Source: Suillus spraguei (lineage: Eukaryota > Basidiomycota > Agaricomycetes > Boletales > Suillaceae). From it: a stretch of 64,000 bases of DNA. Within the stretch, counting starts at the first letter, position 1. Every line of letters begins with the position of its first letter. Below the pieces are notes generated by a model. It had not been told where the DNA came from. It did not search any database and saw nothing but the letters and a program-made list of their open reading frames with translations. Both the position numbers and the translations under genes were made by a program. Below are positions 45,231 through 57,639 of this stretch, piece after piece. Where the stretch lies: contig JABCPU010000252.1 in NCBI GenBank assembly GCA_016800925.1, positions 1 through 64,000 of the forward strand. Reading direction: 5' to 3'.

Positions 45231-45610
45231 GTGGCATTTCTAAACGCATGCGCTGGGGAGAAGAATGCATCCATAGCGGTGACAGAGAGGAATGTAGTGT
45301 CAGGCGGTGGTGGCGAAAGGGAATAGACGTATGCGAACAACGCGATGCCTACGATGACAACTGTGCGAGGAAACTGGAATGTGGTTATTTGGGGGGCTTT
45401 GAATGGATATATATGTAATTGTCAGAGACAAGACTGACTGAAAGCAAAGGTCGAGACGCACCATACCAAGACCCTCCTGAGCCTCTGCTTTCATACTCAG
45501 AAGCCGAGTTTTGACTTCCTCGTATCCGGAAAGCAGCGGGTCAAATGACACCCGGGTCGTATTCGATTGTCTGGACTTGAGCTTATACACAAACGTCATA
45601 CCCTGGTAGA
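45231..45610. repeat. Direct repeat block, copy 1 (pairs with 47996-48395)
   Basis: Shares GTGGCATTTCTAAACGCATG at the start and ATGTGGTTATTTGGGG in the middle with 47996-48395. The first third also matches 36040-36150 and 58360-58470. No gene was recognised. Confidence 0.75.
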
Positions 45611-46080
45611 TTCGTCAACATTAGCGAGTGTGGGTCATCTACTTGCCTGAACCTACCTTGAAGTCAATGCTGGACGTCTCACACTGGTGGTGAGCACGTT
45701 GCCCTGAACTTTCCCGAAATATTTGACATTGTGAATGATGGTTCTTCATGTACATGCATAGGAAACCGGACTTGGAAGCGACCGGGTCCGACATAGTTGC
45801 CTTAGAAGACTTCTTGGATAATGAATTCTAGAGTTATAAAGCAAGGCGCCAATCCGAGATGTGCATGTCACATGATTCCAACCGACTCAGATGATCCAGT
45901 AATATTTCGTGAGTCGTGAAGTAGCTTGATGTAATTCTGAACAGTTGGTTTGAGTACCATATGTAAGTGACTATGTCCTTTGTTCGTGTATGACGGCGGA
46001 AGAGGGTTATACCTAAGGAAGTTGCCTCCAGCCGCAGGTACATCTTTTCAACGACCAGAAATCCTCGTCCTTGTGGTTTT
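45611..46080. other. No gene seen
   Basis: About 470 bp of unique sequence with short frames only. Confidence 0.5.
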
Positions 46081-46149
46081 CATCCGTAAGGCACTTTTGC
46101 AAAATGGGTAGCGCAGCCCTACGCATTTTGCAAAAGTGCCTTACGGATG
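46081..46149. repeat. Foldback element, 26-bp perfect arms
   Basis: The arm 46081-46106 (CATCCGTAAGGCACTTTTGC and six more bases) is repeated exactly in inverted form at 46124-46149, around a 17-base loop. No clear target duplication. Confidence 0.88.
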
Positions 46150-46788
46150 TACTAGCGCATCAATAAAACCAAAATAAATAGATCAACCTTTACACGCTTA
46201 TGTCAACAACACCCTAAGTCTGTTGCTAAAGCTCTGATAATGAACCCGTAGAAGGGAACTAGATTGATTGCTGGTTACAAGACTGCGATGGTAGAATAAA
46301 CGAGGTCGAAAACAGAGAATAGAACTACTGACGGACGCTTCCTAACTCATGTTGAAAGTCCGCTAGTTCCGGAAATGGTCGGACCACTCTCTGCTTACTG
46401 ATACTACTTGGGTGGCTGTAGCCTACTCCTTTGATGAAGCAATTGAGTCGCCCAGTATGCTTCTAAGAGTGCGATTCAGAACGATGCTCGTAATAAGTCA
46501 CAATGCCACCACAGTACTGTTGGGCCAGCAGCAGCTGCAGTTCGAACTTCAGATAACACAACTCTTATGCTAACTTCAGCTTACACGTAGTAAGATGCAC
46601 CTTGAACTTCCATCTTAGCTGGGATTCGAAGCGAACGCATATATAGGTCACATCAAGCTTCGACTTACTCATACCATGTACTCCTTCAACCTGTTGCCTT
46701 TATTCTGAATCAGCAGTTAGATCAACAGCTTGCAGTACCGATGCCAAAGCAGAAACACTCACTAGTGTATCGCTACTTGCAAATTGGT
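46150..46788. other. No gene seen
   Basis: About 640 bp of unique sequence downstream of the small secreted-protein gene, without a supportable frame. Confidence 0.5.
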
Positions 46789-47052
46789 TTATTCTCCGGG
46801 TTGTATGGTGCCGTTGTACTCGCAAAATTTGCCCTGGAACCCAGGCTGTGACAAAGGGCGAGTCGCATCAGATGAAAATCGGACACGAAGCAAGATACTC
46901 ACAAGGCAGGAAATTACCGGTTCAATTTCATTGCAGCAATCACTGTCATGGTTGCAACTCCCGCCCAGTGGGATACAACCTGACTGCTGTGCTGTAACAG
47001 ACATAATAGATGTCGTCAACGCAACGATGGCAGTGAGGAAGGAGGAATGCAT
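46789..47052 (-). CDS. Small secreted six-cysteine protein (knottin-like spacing)
   Basis: Two exons, 47052-46903 and 46845-46789, joined across a 57-nt intron (GTGAGT...CACAG, 46902-46846), encode 68 residues. A signal peptide (HSSFLTAIVALTTSIMSVTA, residues 2-21) is followed by a mature chain with cysteines spaced C-x6-C-x5-CC-x8-C-x8-C. That order, with the CC pair third and fourth, fits an inhibitor-cystine-knot scaffold, though the third loop spacing alone does not prove the fold. Small secreted Cys-rich proteins are common in symbiotic and saprotrophic fungi. Role unknown. The upstream frame extends beyond this ATG but lacks a signal peptide, so this start is preferred. Confidence 0.72.
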   Translation of the reverse strand: MHSSFLTAIVALTTSIMSVTAQQSGCIPLGGSCNHDSDCCNEIEPVISCLVSILLRVRFSSDATRPLSQPGFQGKFCEYNGTIQPGE

Positions 47053-47995
47053 TGTTTGGTTGGGATGGTATGATCTACTGAGATGCTCAAATGATCTCTT
47101 TGAGGTGGGTCGAACCCTGGTGACAATAGGAAGATGACTCGCTTTTATACGGTTTGGAAGAATAGTTATGCCCAGCGAATGATACTGCACGACGAGAAAT
47201 TACACAAAACCTATCCCTTCCGGTAATTTCGCAGGTGACCGGGTAAAAAAGCCACGTCAAAGCTGTTGGCAACTTACCCGGCTGGCCTATAATTCCCAAC
47301 TACACCTTTTGCTCTTCCTGTCTGCGTGAATTCCGAGATGCTTGAGGCATGGTGAACCAATTCAATGTCAATGAATAATGTTTGACATGGTGCGGCATGG
47401 GTAAAGCTGACGCGACACACCGGTACGCTGTTCTCATCTGTAAGACATATGTGTCACATTACAACGTGTACATCCGAGTCTTTGGAACATGAAAATTGCG
47501 AAGTTCTACCATGATGTACTTATCTTGATCCTCTATGGTGCCTTGTTATGAGTCGAACCTTCTTGGTTCCTTTGAAATTGTATCTCCCCGTCCAACTTCG
47601 ACCAAGGGTCTTCAGACGGACAACACGTCAAAGTCATCGTCGACGTTCGAGTTGCCATTTGCGATTAGTAGAAGCTTGTCTGTCCTGCAGTAGTTGCAAG
47701 GGGAATACTCATGTTTTTAAATGTGGAAAATGAGCTTGCAGGTGTAGCCGCAGAGGGTGATGATGGCAGTACTTGAAGTGCAAGCTCGTATTTTGGAATA
47801 CCCGCTGAAGAAGATACCGCTAACATACAAACAGCGCGATCCCCCATACCTGCAGGCCTGGAAGAGGCGGTTGAGGCCAAAAACATCGATGTTGAATATT
47901 GACCACTAGCCCCTCATCTGGTGTGCACGTCCGACATTGGAAGGTGGATAGTCACTGGAATCGAGTATATGGATACAGGTATCGTTATGACCCGC
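47053..47995. other. No gene seen upstream of the secreted-protein gene
   Basis: About 940 bp. A 73-codon minus-strand frame at 47665-47886 has no domain and no paralogue. The promoter of the secreted protein should lie near 47060-47200, but no clear TATA-like motif was identified. Confidence 0.45.
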
Positions 47996-48395
47996 CGGTG
48001 GCATTTCTAAACGCATGCGCTAGGGGAAAGAATACATCCATAGTGATAACAGGTATGGAGAGGAATGTAGTGTCTGGCGGTGGTGGCAAATGAAAATAAA
48101 AGTATGCGAACAATGTGATTCCTACGATGGCAACTGTGCGAGGGATCTGGAATGTGGTTATTTGGGGAGCTTTGAGCTACAGTAGATGGATATATGTAAC
48201 TGTCAGAAACAAGACTGACTGCAAGGAAAAATGAAAACGCACCATATCAAGACTCTCCTGAGCCTCTGGCTTCATACTTAGATGTCGAGGTTTGACTTCC
48301 TTGTATCCAGAAAGTGGCAAGCCAAATGACACCCGGGTCGGATTCGATTATCCGGACTTGAGCTTACTCACAAGCGTTGTACCCTGGTAGATTTA
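47996..48395. repeat. Direct repeat block, copy 2 (pairs with 45231-45610)
   Basis: About 380-400 bp with roughly 80 percent similarity by eye to the first copy, in the same orientation, followed by ACACCCGGGTCG in both. No gene recognised. Confidence 0.7.
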
Positions 48396-48743
48396 AAATG
48401 TGGAATATATGAAGGCCAGCACTGGTGCATCAAGCTTCAAGTCAGCGCCTTGTCAAGACTCAGTATCAATGACACGTCACACCATGTCACAGGAGACTCG
48501 GGCAGCAAGACCGCGTCAAAATTATAGCTACGCTCGTATGAGGGTTAGAAGAGGAGTAAAGGACCTGTAGTCAACGTCATTCAGTGCGGAAACAAGGTCT
48601 GGACAGTGACATAACCGGTATATAATCAGAGGTGGCAAATCAAATCCCTCGGAGGTAACCGTCAGAGCAGTAGTCAACATTGCAACTTCATTTTCCCACA
48701 CGTCTGATTTACGTCGGATTAGGAATATCCTCTGATCAATTTC

Positions 48744-50010
48744 GAGAGAGTCGTGATGGTTGTATCGATGCTGGCTTTTCGTGAGTTATTCCCGGTGAGT
48801 GAATTTTTCAGGCGTGGATGGTGACGTTTGCGTTGGTTGTAGTCAGTGTGACATGTATGTGAATGTGCGACGTAGGGCACGTACCCGAATACATGGAATT
48901 AGCTGTCCACCGGATATCGTGGTCATATGTAGCTGCGTCTTTGGCTTTTGTGTTGTCGGATGAGGAGGTATCACGGTCGCTCGAGGATGCGAGGGATACC
49001 TCGTCGTCGTCGGTGCTGGTGGAGTCGAAGGATGTGTCAAAGGAGGAGGGTTTTGGAGGTTCCAGGAGGGTTGATACGAAAGAGGGACGGGCGGTCCCTT
49101 TTTTCTGTGAGAGAGTTAGTCTTGAGAGATGGAAGGGAAGAAGAGCTCACGATTTCGTTTTTCACAAATTCGTATGGGCGGTCTACGAATTCTTCCATTT
49201 TTGCTTTCCAGACTGCGGCGTTTCTCTTGAAAGATGCGCCGGGAAACCACATAGGGAGATCCTTGACTGTGACGGAAAAGGTGAGTTTGAACAGTAGAAG
49301 AGAAAAGAGACTGACGAGCTAGAAAGATATCAACGGGCCATATCCCACCTCCGCTTGCGATACGGTTTGCGAGTATGCCTACACATTCTTCTGCGAGGTT
49401 TAGGAAGGGGTCGTCATTTGATTTTACTTGGTGACCGTAGACGACGAGGAGGGTGAGTCCGCCTGCGTATCTGAAGTATATATGAGACCACGCCGTTGAA
49501 TGGAAAGGGGACGAACCTTCTGATATGATCTTGAAATTGAAGGGGGCTACTAACTAACCTAGATAAAAACGGTCTGCTCTCCATCTGCATCAAGTCATGG
49601 TACCTAGGAATAACAGCAGGCCCAAACGCTTTCTGCATAAGCTTCCTCTGTCTCCTCGCACGGTCGCCATAGGGAGTGAACGCGGCCATATTCTCGCAGC
49701 CACAAAGCTCACCAGCCATAATGAGGTGCGGTTTATCACTATAGATAGACCCGCGTTTATCTAAGAGGTCGAATACTGCTTTTGGGGTGTTGAGGAATAT
49801 GAGGGATTGGTTAAATATGCGGATATGGGTTACCGGTCCGTATGTGCGTGCCCATCTGAATGCGGTGAGCCAGAGTTCTTTTGGAGTGATATCGAGGATG
49901 TTGCCTATGATTGGGAGGGGAGTTGGACCTGGGGGGAAGGGGGGACGAGTGAGACGGGAATATGCGATAAGTGCGAGGGCTGAGAGGAGTAAAGCACCTG
50001 TCAAAGCCAT
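48744..50010 (-). pseudogene. P450 copy 2, truncated after the I-helix
   Basis: Identical in layout to the first exons of the intact P450 (start ATG 50010) through ASIDTT at about 48766. The K-helix, PERF region and haem loop are absent because the duplication ends there, so this copy cannot bind haem. Its intact exons differ from the parent by only a few bases (for example GAGGGACGG in place of GAGGCATGG near 49083), implying a recent duplication. Confidence 0.88.
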
Positions 50011-50399
50011 TGATTGACTTTTGTTCGATGCGCGGCGACTTATATCGTGCATTATCACGTGTGGAGGCTTCGAACTTGGTTTCAAGGTGCGTCCATTTGC
50101 AAGCGCATTTGACTTACTGAGCGGAGAGCACCACGCGCAGACAACATCGGTCCCAGTAATCCACCGTATGTCTATTTTCTTCCGCCGATGATTTGAGGGT
50201 CCTATTTCATTACCCTTGAGTGGACTATGGCGTTAGCATGGTAGCACCAGAGGTAATTCAAACTTTCTAACGCCAGACTTCTAGTTCGACAACCGGATAA
50301 CTCTGCCATTTCTCAAACTGGAAATGACGTTGTTCTCCGTTCTGGTACGAAGTCGACAGGATCAAGTATGGCGAATATGGTGCTATGATGATCAGCGGC

Positions 50400-51720
50400 A
50401 TTAGCTTGAAGTCCAATATCTCCCTAATTCCGTTTCTCATCATAGCATCTCTTCAAGCTTAAATATCGGCCCGGGTTCAACTATAGTAAATGGTTGGCTA
50501 AACGCGACTCTAGATGATTACCTCCTGATCCTCCTTGATATTTGTCTGCGTTTGGTCGGTTTATTATATAAACGCTTATGCAACTTGATTAATATTGACG
50601 ACGTGTTTTCATTGTCCTGCATCGACCTCAATATTAACATTCTTCATCAGAGCGTACCCTACATGATGGCATAACGGATGACTGACGACGACGAATCTGG
50701 TGTTTGGGGGTATAGCAGGATATTTTGATCTCATCCCAAATACCAGATTCGTCTCGTACTCTTCGGTACCCCTCAAGAAACGATAGCTGATTTATGTTGG
50801 GTATAATTCTCGTTCAACATGAGTGAGCTTTCTGTTCATTATATGCAGCGCGATTAACGTGCGGTGTCTTACATTCACGACCGGATTGCCTTTGGTGCTA
50901 TCTAAAATCCACGACAAGCAGTTTGCGTTGTTTGAGGCTTTGTACCCTCGTGAGTTCGTCGTCCGTTTGTCGATTGACCTATATAGAAAACTCAATGAAC
51001 CATACAGACACCCTCATATTCATACCCCGTTTGGACCTACACGCTTCGTGCACGATCTGTCCATATTCGCGTGGCTAACGTTGGATGGAGGATAATATAA
51101 TTGAAGTGAATCACTGTATGTTTCCTCTTTTTGATCTTTCTAGCGATATTTCTTTACGTTTTGCGTTTCGAACTGCCATCAATTCCGCTACACATATTTT
51201 ATCGCCCTGTATACATTGACAGAGTGCATGATATAAAGGCCCACTGGGTGGGTGACGACGACAATGGCGTTAGGAGAGAAGAATCCAGAACAATGCACTT
51301 TGACTTTCCTAACGCCAGATTCGTTTCGCACTTTTTGCTACCACTTCAAGAACTGATAACCAGAATACTGCTGTACGATCAGCTTCAAATTGTATTGGCC
51401 TGCTTGATGACGAGATTATGCACGGTGTGTACTGTACTATAATGAGATATGGTGTTGGTGGCATGAAGATTTTCAAGATCCTTGATCTCGCCGATTCCAT
51501 ATCAGCATATGGACCTACTGAGTCGGATATGCATACTATTACTCTGTGTTGATTAACAGAGTATGACATAAAAGACTTACTGTTTGGCTGACCATGACAA
51601 TGGCGCTAGGATAAAATGATGGTCAACATGCGCTTTGACTTCGCGAACATGTCTCGCATTGTTTACCACCGCTTCAAGAACCGATGGCTGTATTGTTCTC
51701 TTATTCGGTAGCCATCCTGC
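50400..51720 (+). repeat. Array of plus-strand modules, unit 4
   Basis: Twin of 31290-32600. It lacks about 43 bp present near 32260-32303 and has about 42 bp not present there (near 51572-51613), both inside module repeats. Confidence 0.6.
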
Positions 51721-52029
51721 TCTTGGTTCTTGATATTTGGCTTGATTGACTGAATTTGATTGGTAATAGGATCACACACGGTCGTCGGTACGACAAAACT
51801 CGCTTGTGTATCATTTGATGTTTGAGTCTGACTTTGGTCTCACGGCCCGAGCACTCGATATTAATTCCAAACTTTCGTGAGCTGTAGCTGACGAAATTCT
51901 TATCGGAAGGGTTATCACGCCGTACAGCCGCTTTCGATGACCGATTTGTCAATCACATTTATAACTTGGTGATCCAGTAATTAGTATTTCAAAATTCCAA
52001 GACTAAGGCAAGTTACTATTGTAATGAAA

Positions 52030-53620
52030 CTACGTATTCAAATGTGGAATAAACTTGGTCCAAACTACTGTGTTGTATGCACCAGGAGGAAGTGATCGTA
52101 AACTCAGGAACATAAGTACAATTATTGTAACACGTGAAAAAAGGTAAAATAAGACGTACAGGCCGGGGACAGATAACCCGATGATAACTTGTAGATCGTC
52201 TGGGAGTTTTTCCCATGTCCATTCCAATACTTTGTCCCATATCCATTCCAAGCACGTTGATACTTTGTTCCATGTCCATTTCAAGCACTTTGGTACTTTG
52301 TCCCGTATCGATTCCAAGTAACCCGATAAAATAACCGTCATGGAAGCGATAAAAGGCACCATTATTGAACATGCCATCCCAGTGGAAGCTGCACGCCATA
52401 ATATCTGCTCTGTGTGCCTCGGAAACAAGAAATTCCAGCCCAGACAATGTATCGCTCCAAACACCACTCCACTGGCAACTCCGATGATCATTGAGATCAA
52501 CCACAGGGTACCAGGAAGGTCACTATTCCAAGGCCTCATGCAGCCATCGGTCCAAACGACGAGTGGGTTTACCTTTGATAATCGGCGTATTCCAAGTCGT
52601 GACATCGAACTTAAATGCAGGTAAATCAAAACAAGTTCTTCCGAGAATATTGATAACGTACTAGTACTCATCCTTTGTGCTTCTATCAGGTGGAGAAGCA
52701 AGTTTCTTTGAGTTCCAGTGAACAATATAAGGGCGTCCTACGTCCTTGGGCTTCTTCAACCATAAGCCATAGGAAATGCAGGCTAGAGCGGCTACGCCCA
52801 AGGTGTCAATTTCAAGAGGTGTCACTGGGAGTTTCTGGGCGTAACGGGCGATGAGCTGGATAAGAAACCACACTAATTGAAGAATAGCGACGCATTTTGA
52901 TAGTACATCGCCCTTGCTTCGGTCTTGTATGTCTGCCTTTGTGATCACAGGCATCTCCACAGATCCGTTACGAACAAACCCCAGGAGCTCGTCGGGTTTG
53001 AGTGTGGCCCACGGCTCACCATTGACATGGAGCACGAATCCTCCCATAGATGCAAAGAACCCGTGCGTCAATGTCCATCCTGTGAAGGCATCAATCTTAA
53101 GTTAGTTTCTTCCCGACCAAAAGTCTGAGTGAGACTGACTAGCACTTGAGCTTTTGCCGGGATTTGGGAGTAATGTGACTGCTAGCTCGCTCGAGCTCTG
53201 CGATATGGCTCGCCGGCGGCTGTGTTGGGTACCAAAGACATACTCATTGAAATCCTTTGCAACTTTGCGAGCATCCAAAAACTGCCATGCGGCCCAGGTG
53301 ATCGTGAATTCAGGGGCGATCAACACCACAACCATAAGCAATAGACGACGCCAGGTAGTAGCCATTACCCGCTGGTCCATATACGGAATGTCAGGATGGA
53401 CAGCGGTCCATGTGCACGCAAATAATGTCAAGCCACAGCTTGAGAGGATGTCCCATAATGTTCTAGTGTTGTAGGGAGAACAGTCGCTGGCATTGAGTGT
53501 ATGGATAACGGTATCATTGAGAGCCGCCGAGAGTGAAGCGCGAACGAACGGAACGCAGAAGAGGACTATGCAAAGTAAGGGGATCATCGAAAAGTTGAGG
53601 GCATATCATCTGTTCATTCT
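52030..53620 (-). pseudogene. Membrane-protein family, copy 3 (broken)
   Basis: Twin of 32909-34556. The expected start codon is followed after three codons by TGA, although a later in-frame ATG (53587, MIPLLCIVLFCVPFVRAS) could still give a signal peptide. Exon 1 carries CGLTLFACTWTAVHPDIP (about 53400). Exon 2 stops at 52661 after ...RSTKDEY and continues in another frame to 52030, ending YNTVVWTKFIPHL. It has three 33-bp repeat units where copy 1 has four. Confidence 0.75.
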
Positions 53621-53929
53621 GCTCTTTTAATGGGTGCAGCCGCATGTATCAATACACACATGATAGACCAGTTCACGCGTTCATGTGCTGGCCCTCATAC
53701 ACATGTACATGCCTCAAAAGCTACCGTACGTACTGTCCGGCACAGGAATTCGCCCCGCCGGATGATAAACAATGATTAAGAAATGCTTGAAAGTCACCAT
53801 AGGGTCTGGCGCTGCAGGATGTATGCAGGGTCGCTGACATCGCTGAGTGTATGGATAACGACGTCTGTCCATTCTTTCGAAGGGCTGCCACGTGTATTAA
53901 TCCATGCGTAATATGCCAGGATCAAGCGC

Positions 53930-54450
53930 TGGCGCTTATGTACAGGTGTATGCCTTGGAGCCATCGTAATCGCCTACGACGCAGGAATCCAGATATAGGG
54001 TATAGTGGTACATGCCCAATGTGGTAAGTCTGGCTGTGAGACGCGAGGCTTGCTTGTGTAGCTTCATCATTGTATATGGAATGCAAGGCAGAGCGCTTAT
54101 AGCCAAAGTGTAGATTTTAAGCAAGGTTATCCGAAGGTCGAACGTAACAGACAATGAGTTGGAGTGCGAGCCGGAGCATGGCGATTCCGTTTGATGCTCC
54201 AGTACCCTGACTTCGATCTTCTATCTCTGCCTCACATTATAGGCCTGTCTGCGAATACGTCATGAACAAAGCGCTGAAGTTCATAGTGAGCACGAGTGGC
54301 CCAATTTGCCATTGGCGTAGAGCATCCATCCACGCGAAGATGGGTCATTATGCATCCTATGAGATGTCCGTTGCATGTTGGTCCTGCCTTCTCGAAGAAT
54401 CTAAGCGTGTGACTGGCCCTTGATCTCTGCCACAGGCATGGAAGCGCTTG
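53930..54450 (-). pseudogene. Decayed second membrane-protein copy in block B1
   Basis: Twin of 34840-35360, with the same ITLLKIYTLAISALPCIPY-type remnant on the minus strand (about 54110) and more degraded upstream parts. Confidence 0.6.
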
Positions 54451-54844
54451 AACAATCTACTTGCGTCATAAATTTATCCATGGTAAGCCAGGTTCAAGGG
54501 TTGGCACTCACACGTGCATGCCTCAATATTACAGCCAGCACAGGGAATCGAGATATATGCTTAGATCGGTGGCGAGTTGACTTCCATTGTACTCGACATC
54601 TCGTGGTCTCCTCCAGGGCGACGTATTTGAGAGTGTTTCAGGTGCATCATACCACCTATCACAAGTAAGGTTCATACAAACAGTCGTGACAAAATTTATG
54701 ACTTCAGGAACTAGCAAACTTGTGAGTGAATGACAGAATAGTAGATTGAGACGTTCACCAGTGATGTGTGACTTCAAAGTGTATGTAACCTTCACCGCAA
54801 TAGGATGCAATTGTTTCAAGATCCAAGGACACAGATCCATGCAT

Positions 54845-55111
54845 CAGGAAATTCACACATTCCTTGACGTGCCCTTATGCGGACTTATTTACACTTAACT
54901 GCCTTGGTGAAATTGAATCTACTTGTCCAAAATTTCAATGTGAATGAATTCAGAAAATAAAAGTTGAGATATATTAATATACATGTTTTATTGTATTTCG
55001 CACTCAAAAAATATAAGATATGCCAGGTGAATGATGTGAGAGAGAGCAAACAAGTTTTGAGATAAGTGAGTTAAGCTGATTAAGCATGTTAAGGAATGTG
55101 TGAATTTCCTG
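54845..55111 (-). mobile_element. MITE-1 copy 2 (267 bp, inverted orientation)
   Basis: Ends CAGGAAATTCACACATTCCT and its inverted match AGGAATGTGTGAATTTCCTG. The interior equals 25014-25307 read backwards. It is flanked by AT on both sides. The right arm lacks about 23 bp (the TAAGTCCGCATAAGGGCAC part) that copy 1 has, so its repeats are shorter. The related site at about 42270 has no insertion. Confidence 0.9.
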
Positions 55112-56782
55112 ATGTGACGGTTGCTAACACTCATCATTCAGCACATGAAGACAAAATGTAGAATCCGATGACATTTCATAGTGCAAAAACAAAAACGACA
55201 CGAAAAAAGGATCTTCTATACGAGTCTAGTGCCATGGGTGCATGCAGTGAGCCAGAGGAGGATGCATTGTCACGCGTAGGGAGGCTTCGGAGGTATGTCG
55301 TTTACAATGGAATGACATTTGAGCGGAGAATTTGATTTGCTCATTCGTAGTCCCATGGCTATGTCGTGTCCGTTGACATCACTTCCATGATTGACAAATG
55401 AGTCCGGCTCATTAAGATTTCCTATTCAGTTTGTGGTTCGTGACTCGTGAAGCGGAACAGGCAAGCTCCAGATACGTGCCATGGCAGTCCAAAAATAGAA
55501 TTGAGCAAGATCCTATGGTGCATTGATGCCCAAACATGAGTTGTATGTCCTTTCTCCGTTGATATGCGGCCGTTCTCGTTGATACACGACCCCAACCAAC
55601 CATGTACTGCCATTTCTCAGATCACAAGCACTATGTCGAACGACCCGACAAGTTTAGCAGTCTTGTCTGTAAGTCTGCATCTGGTTTTATCTTCATTCCC
55701 GCTGGTAACATTCAAACTTTAGGTTTGCTCTCACAAGTCCCGTCCGCTCGATAGCACGGAAATTTGGAAACAATTGAATCTGCCTTTCTTTTTCTGTCCT
55801 ACTGAACTCAGTTTAATAGCGTGCTCTCTGGTCTTGAGCCTGAACGGCCCTGTTCCCCATCCAGAAGATTACAATTGTCCCCCACTCGACCTTCCTTGGA
55901 TCCTCGCTGTCATGCAGAATTTGTATCATTATGCTTTGCTAGTGTAGAGAATAAAGCGAACTACTGTATGTTTCTCATCCTTCATTGGCTTTACTAGTGA
56001 CCATCTTTCGTATTCAGCGCTCCGAGGACAGTAGAGCAAGTACGCATTTCTTTTGTTGCCCTGCGTCGACATCAACATCAGCATTCTTCATCAGAACGTG
56101 TCCCACACAGTGGCATAACAACTGCTTCGTGGATGACAACGTCGATGAGGATGGTGTTCTAGATCTGTAAGTACACTTCTCATTTATCTATCCATCCAGA
56201 ACGCAAGACTTGGGCCCGTTTCACTCTTCACCACTACTTCAAAAAGCGACATTTAGTTCGTCTAGTTCTCGTTCAAAAATGAGCTGGATTTCCGTTCCTG
56301 ATGTGCGGTACAATCAGTATGTGGTGCCTTGTATTCACGACGAGATTGTCTTTGATTCTCTCCAAAATTTGGGGTCGTATGACAAACTGTTTGCGTTCTT
56401 GAAGTTATTGCTTGAGGTTTCGTTCCCTCAGCTATTTTATGAGTTTTTCATCTCGATCGTCTTAGAAAACTCATTGTCCTATACAGACCTCTCGCTTGAC
56501 AATGCCCATCCATACATCGTTCCTCGACCTCGCATGGCCCGTGGGACCTACACGCGCTGTGCACAATCTGTCCATATTGCTACGATGGATGAAGAATGTC
56601 AATTATCGAAGCTAACTACCGTATGTCTCCTCGTTTTTGTCTGTCTAGCAATGATTCTTTCCGGAACTTACACACGAGCATACATTATAGTGGACATCAA
56701 ACCTTGCCGCTATTCCCAACTCTGACAAACCCTCCTTCAGTGCATCATTTATCGCTCATAGTAAGTATGTAGTGCAAACACT
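55112..56782 (+). repeat. Plus-strand module region unique to copy B, with frame 56210-56725
   Basis: Colinear with 42280-44490. A tiny P450 5' relic is visible at about 55240-55350. The 171-codon frame carries IHDEIVFDSLQNLGSYDKL and FYEFFISIVLENSLSYTDL, parts of which recur at 44 kb. Intron-like pairs (GTATGT...CTAG near 56618-56649; GTATGT...CAG near 55967-56018) suggest a spliced ancestral gene. Function unknown. Confidence 0.45.
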
Positions 56783-56784
56783 TA

Positions 56785-57639
56785 TGGTGCGAATCACTTA
56801 GAGGCCGCTTACTTTGTGCAAATATTTAAACCCTTCAAAAAAAGTCAGAATTTTAATTCCTCTTGGGAAAACACTCCTTTTGAAGGTAAGTACAAAATCC
56901 CAAGACGGATTTTTCATTGAGTCAAAACTGAGCGAGCAAAATACTTTGTCAGGTCCAATTTGGCGCACGGGTACTATGCTTTTGGCATGTTCTCCTTCAG
57001 CGTGTCGAAAGTATAGTCGCAATTATCACGAAGATATTTTTCACCACGTCCCAAAAGAACTCAATGAAATTGAGCTCGCAATGAAACTTTGGTAAGAAAA
57101 GGCATAAATGACTGGCTGCCTCGATTACTTCCTACACCAGAGACCTTTGTTCAACAAGTTTTTAGCCTCCTCACGAATTGCTGCTTGATCCTGCGCCTCC
57201 TTTGCTCCAAGAGCTTTATCAAGAGCTTTCTTCCTGAGCTTGCATCAACCCATCGGACCACTCTGACTCTGTCGCAGAATCATATTTGGTGTCGGAGAAC
57301 TGACAATCCACACCTCCAGTGTATCCACAGTCCTGTTCACTGGAGGAGTTGTAATCGATCTCGATCACTGCCGCAGGATTGGATGCGGCAGGTACAGTGT
57401 TAGAGTTGTAGGTTTTAGGCCATCTTGCAGCTCTTGCCCGTGTGGCGGCAGCCCTTTGATGTTTAGTGACCATAGTGCTACTACACAGACTCAATGTACT
57501 ATTTTTCTCGGTATTTTCATTAACATTTTCTGCTCGTCGAGCTAGTACATTTTTGAAGTATGCTGACATCATTTCCATTTTTTTTCGCCTTCAATTTGGC
57601 GCTTGCACAAAGTAGGCGGCCTCTAAGCGATTCGCACCA
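56785..57639 (-). mobile_element. Internally deleted Tc1/mariner-IS630-type DNA transposon, TA duplication
   Basis: The ends TGGTGCGAATC...GATTCGCACCA form inverted repeats of about 38 bp (two mismatches) and are flanked by TA. The diverged paralogous site near 44490 lacks the element and has one TA, confirming the insertion. On the minus strand 57578-57219 encodes a Thr/Ala-rich N-terminal piece (THQRAAATRARAARWPK), and near 57010-57080 a piece reading HCELNFIEFFW matches the third acidic motif of DDE transposases as I know them in this group. The catalytic middle is missing, so this copy would need a transposase from elsewhere. Confidence 0.75.

Larger units (their letters stand above)
48744..54864. 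repeat. Duplicated block B1 (pairs with 29633-35765)
   Basis: Starts abruptly at GAGAGAGTCGTGATGG inside P450 sequence. The flanking bases to the left are unrelated to block A1, marking the duplication breakpoint. Confidence 0.9.

Noticed and set aside
57219..57578. Stand-alone acidic host protein on the minus strand
   Set aside because: It lies fully inside the TA-flanked element and matches the expected N-terminal part of its transposase.
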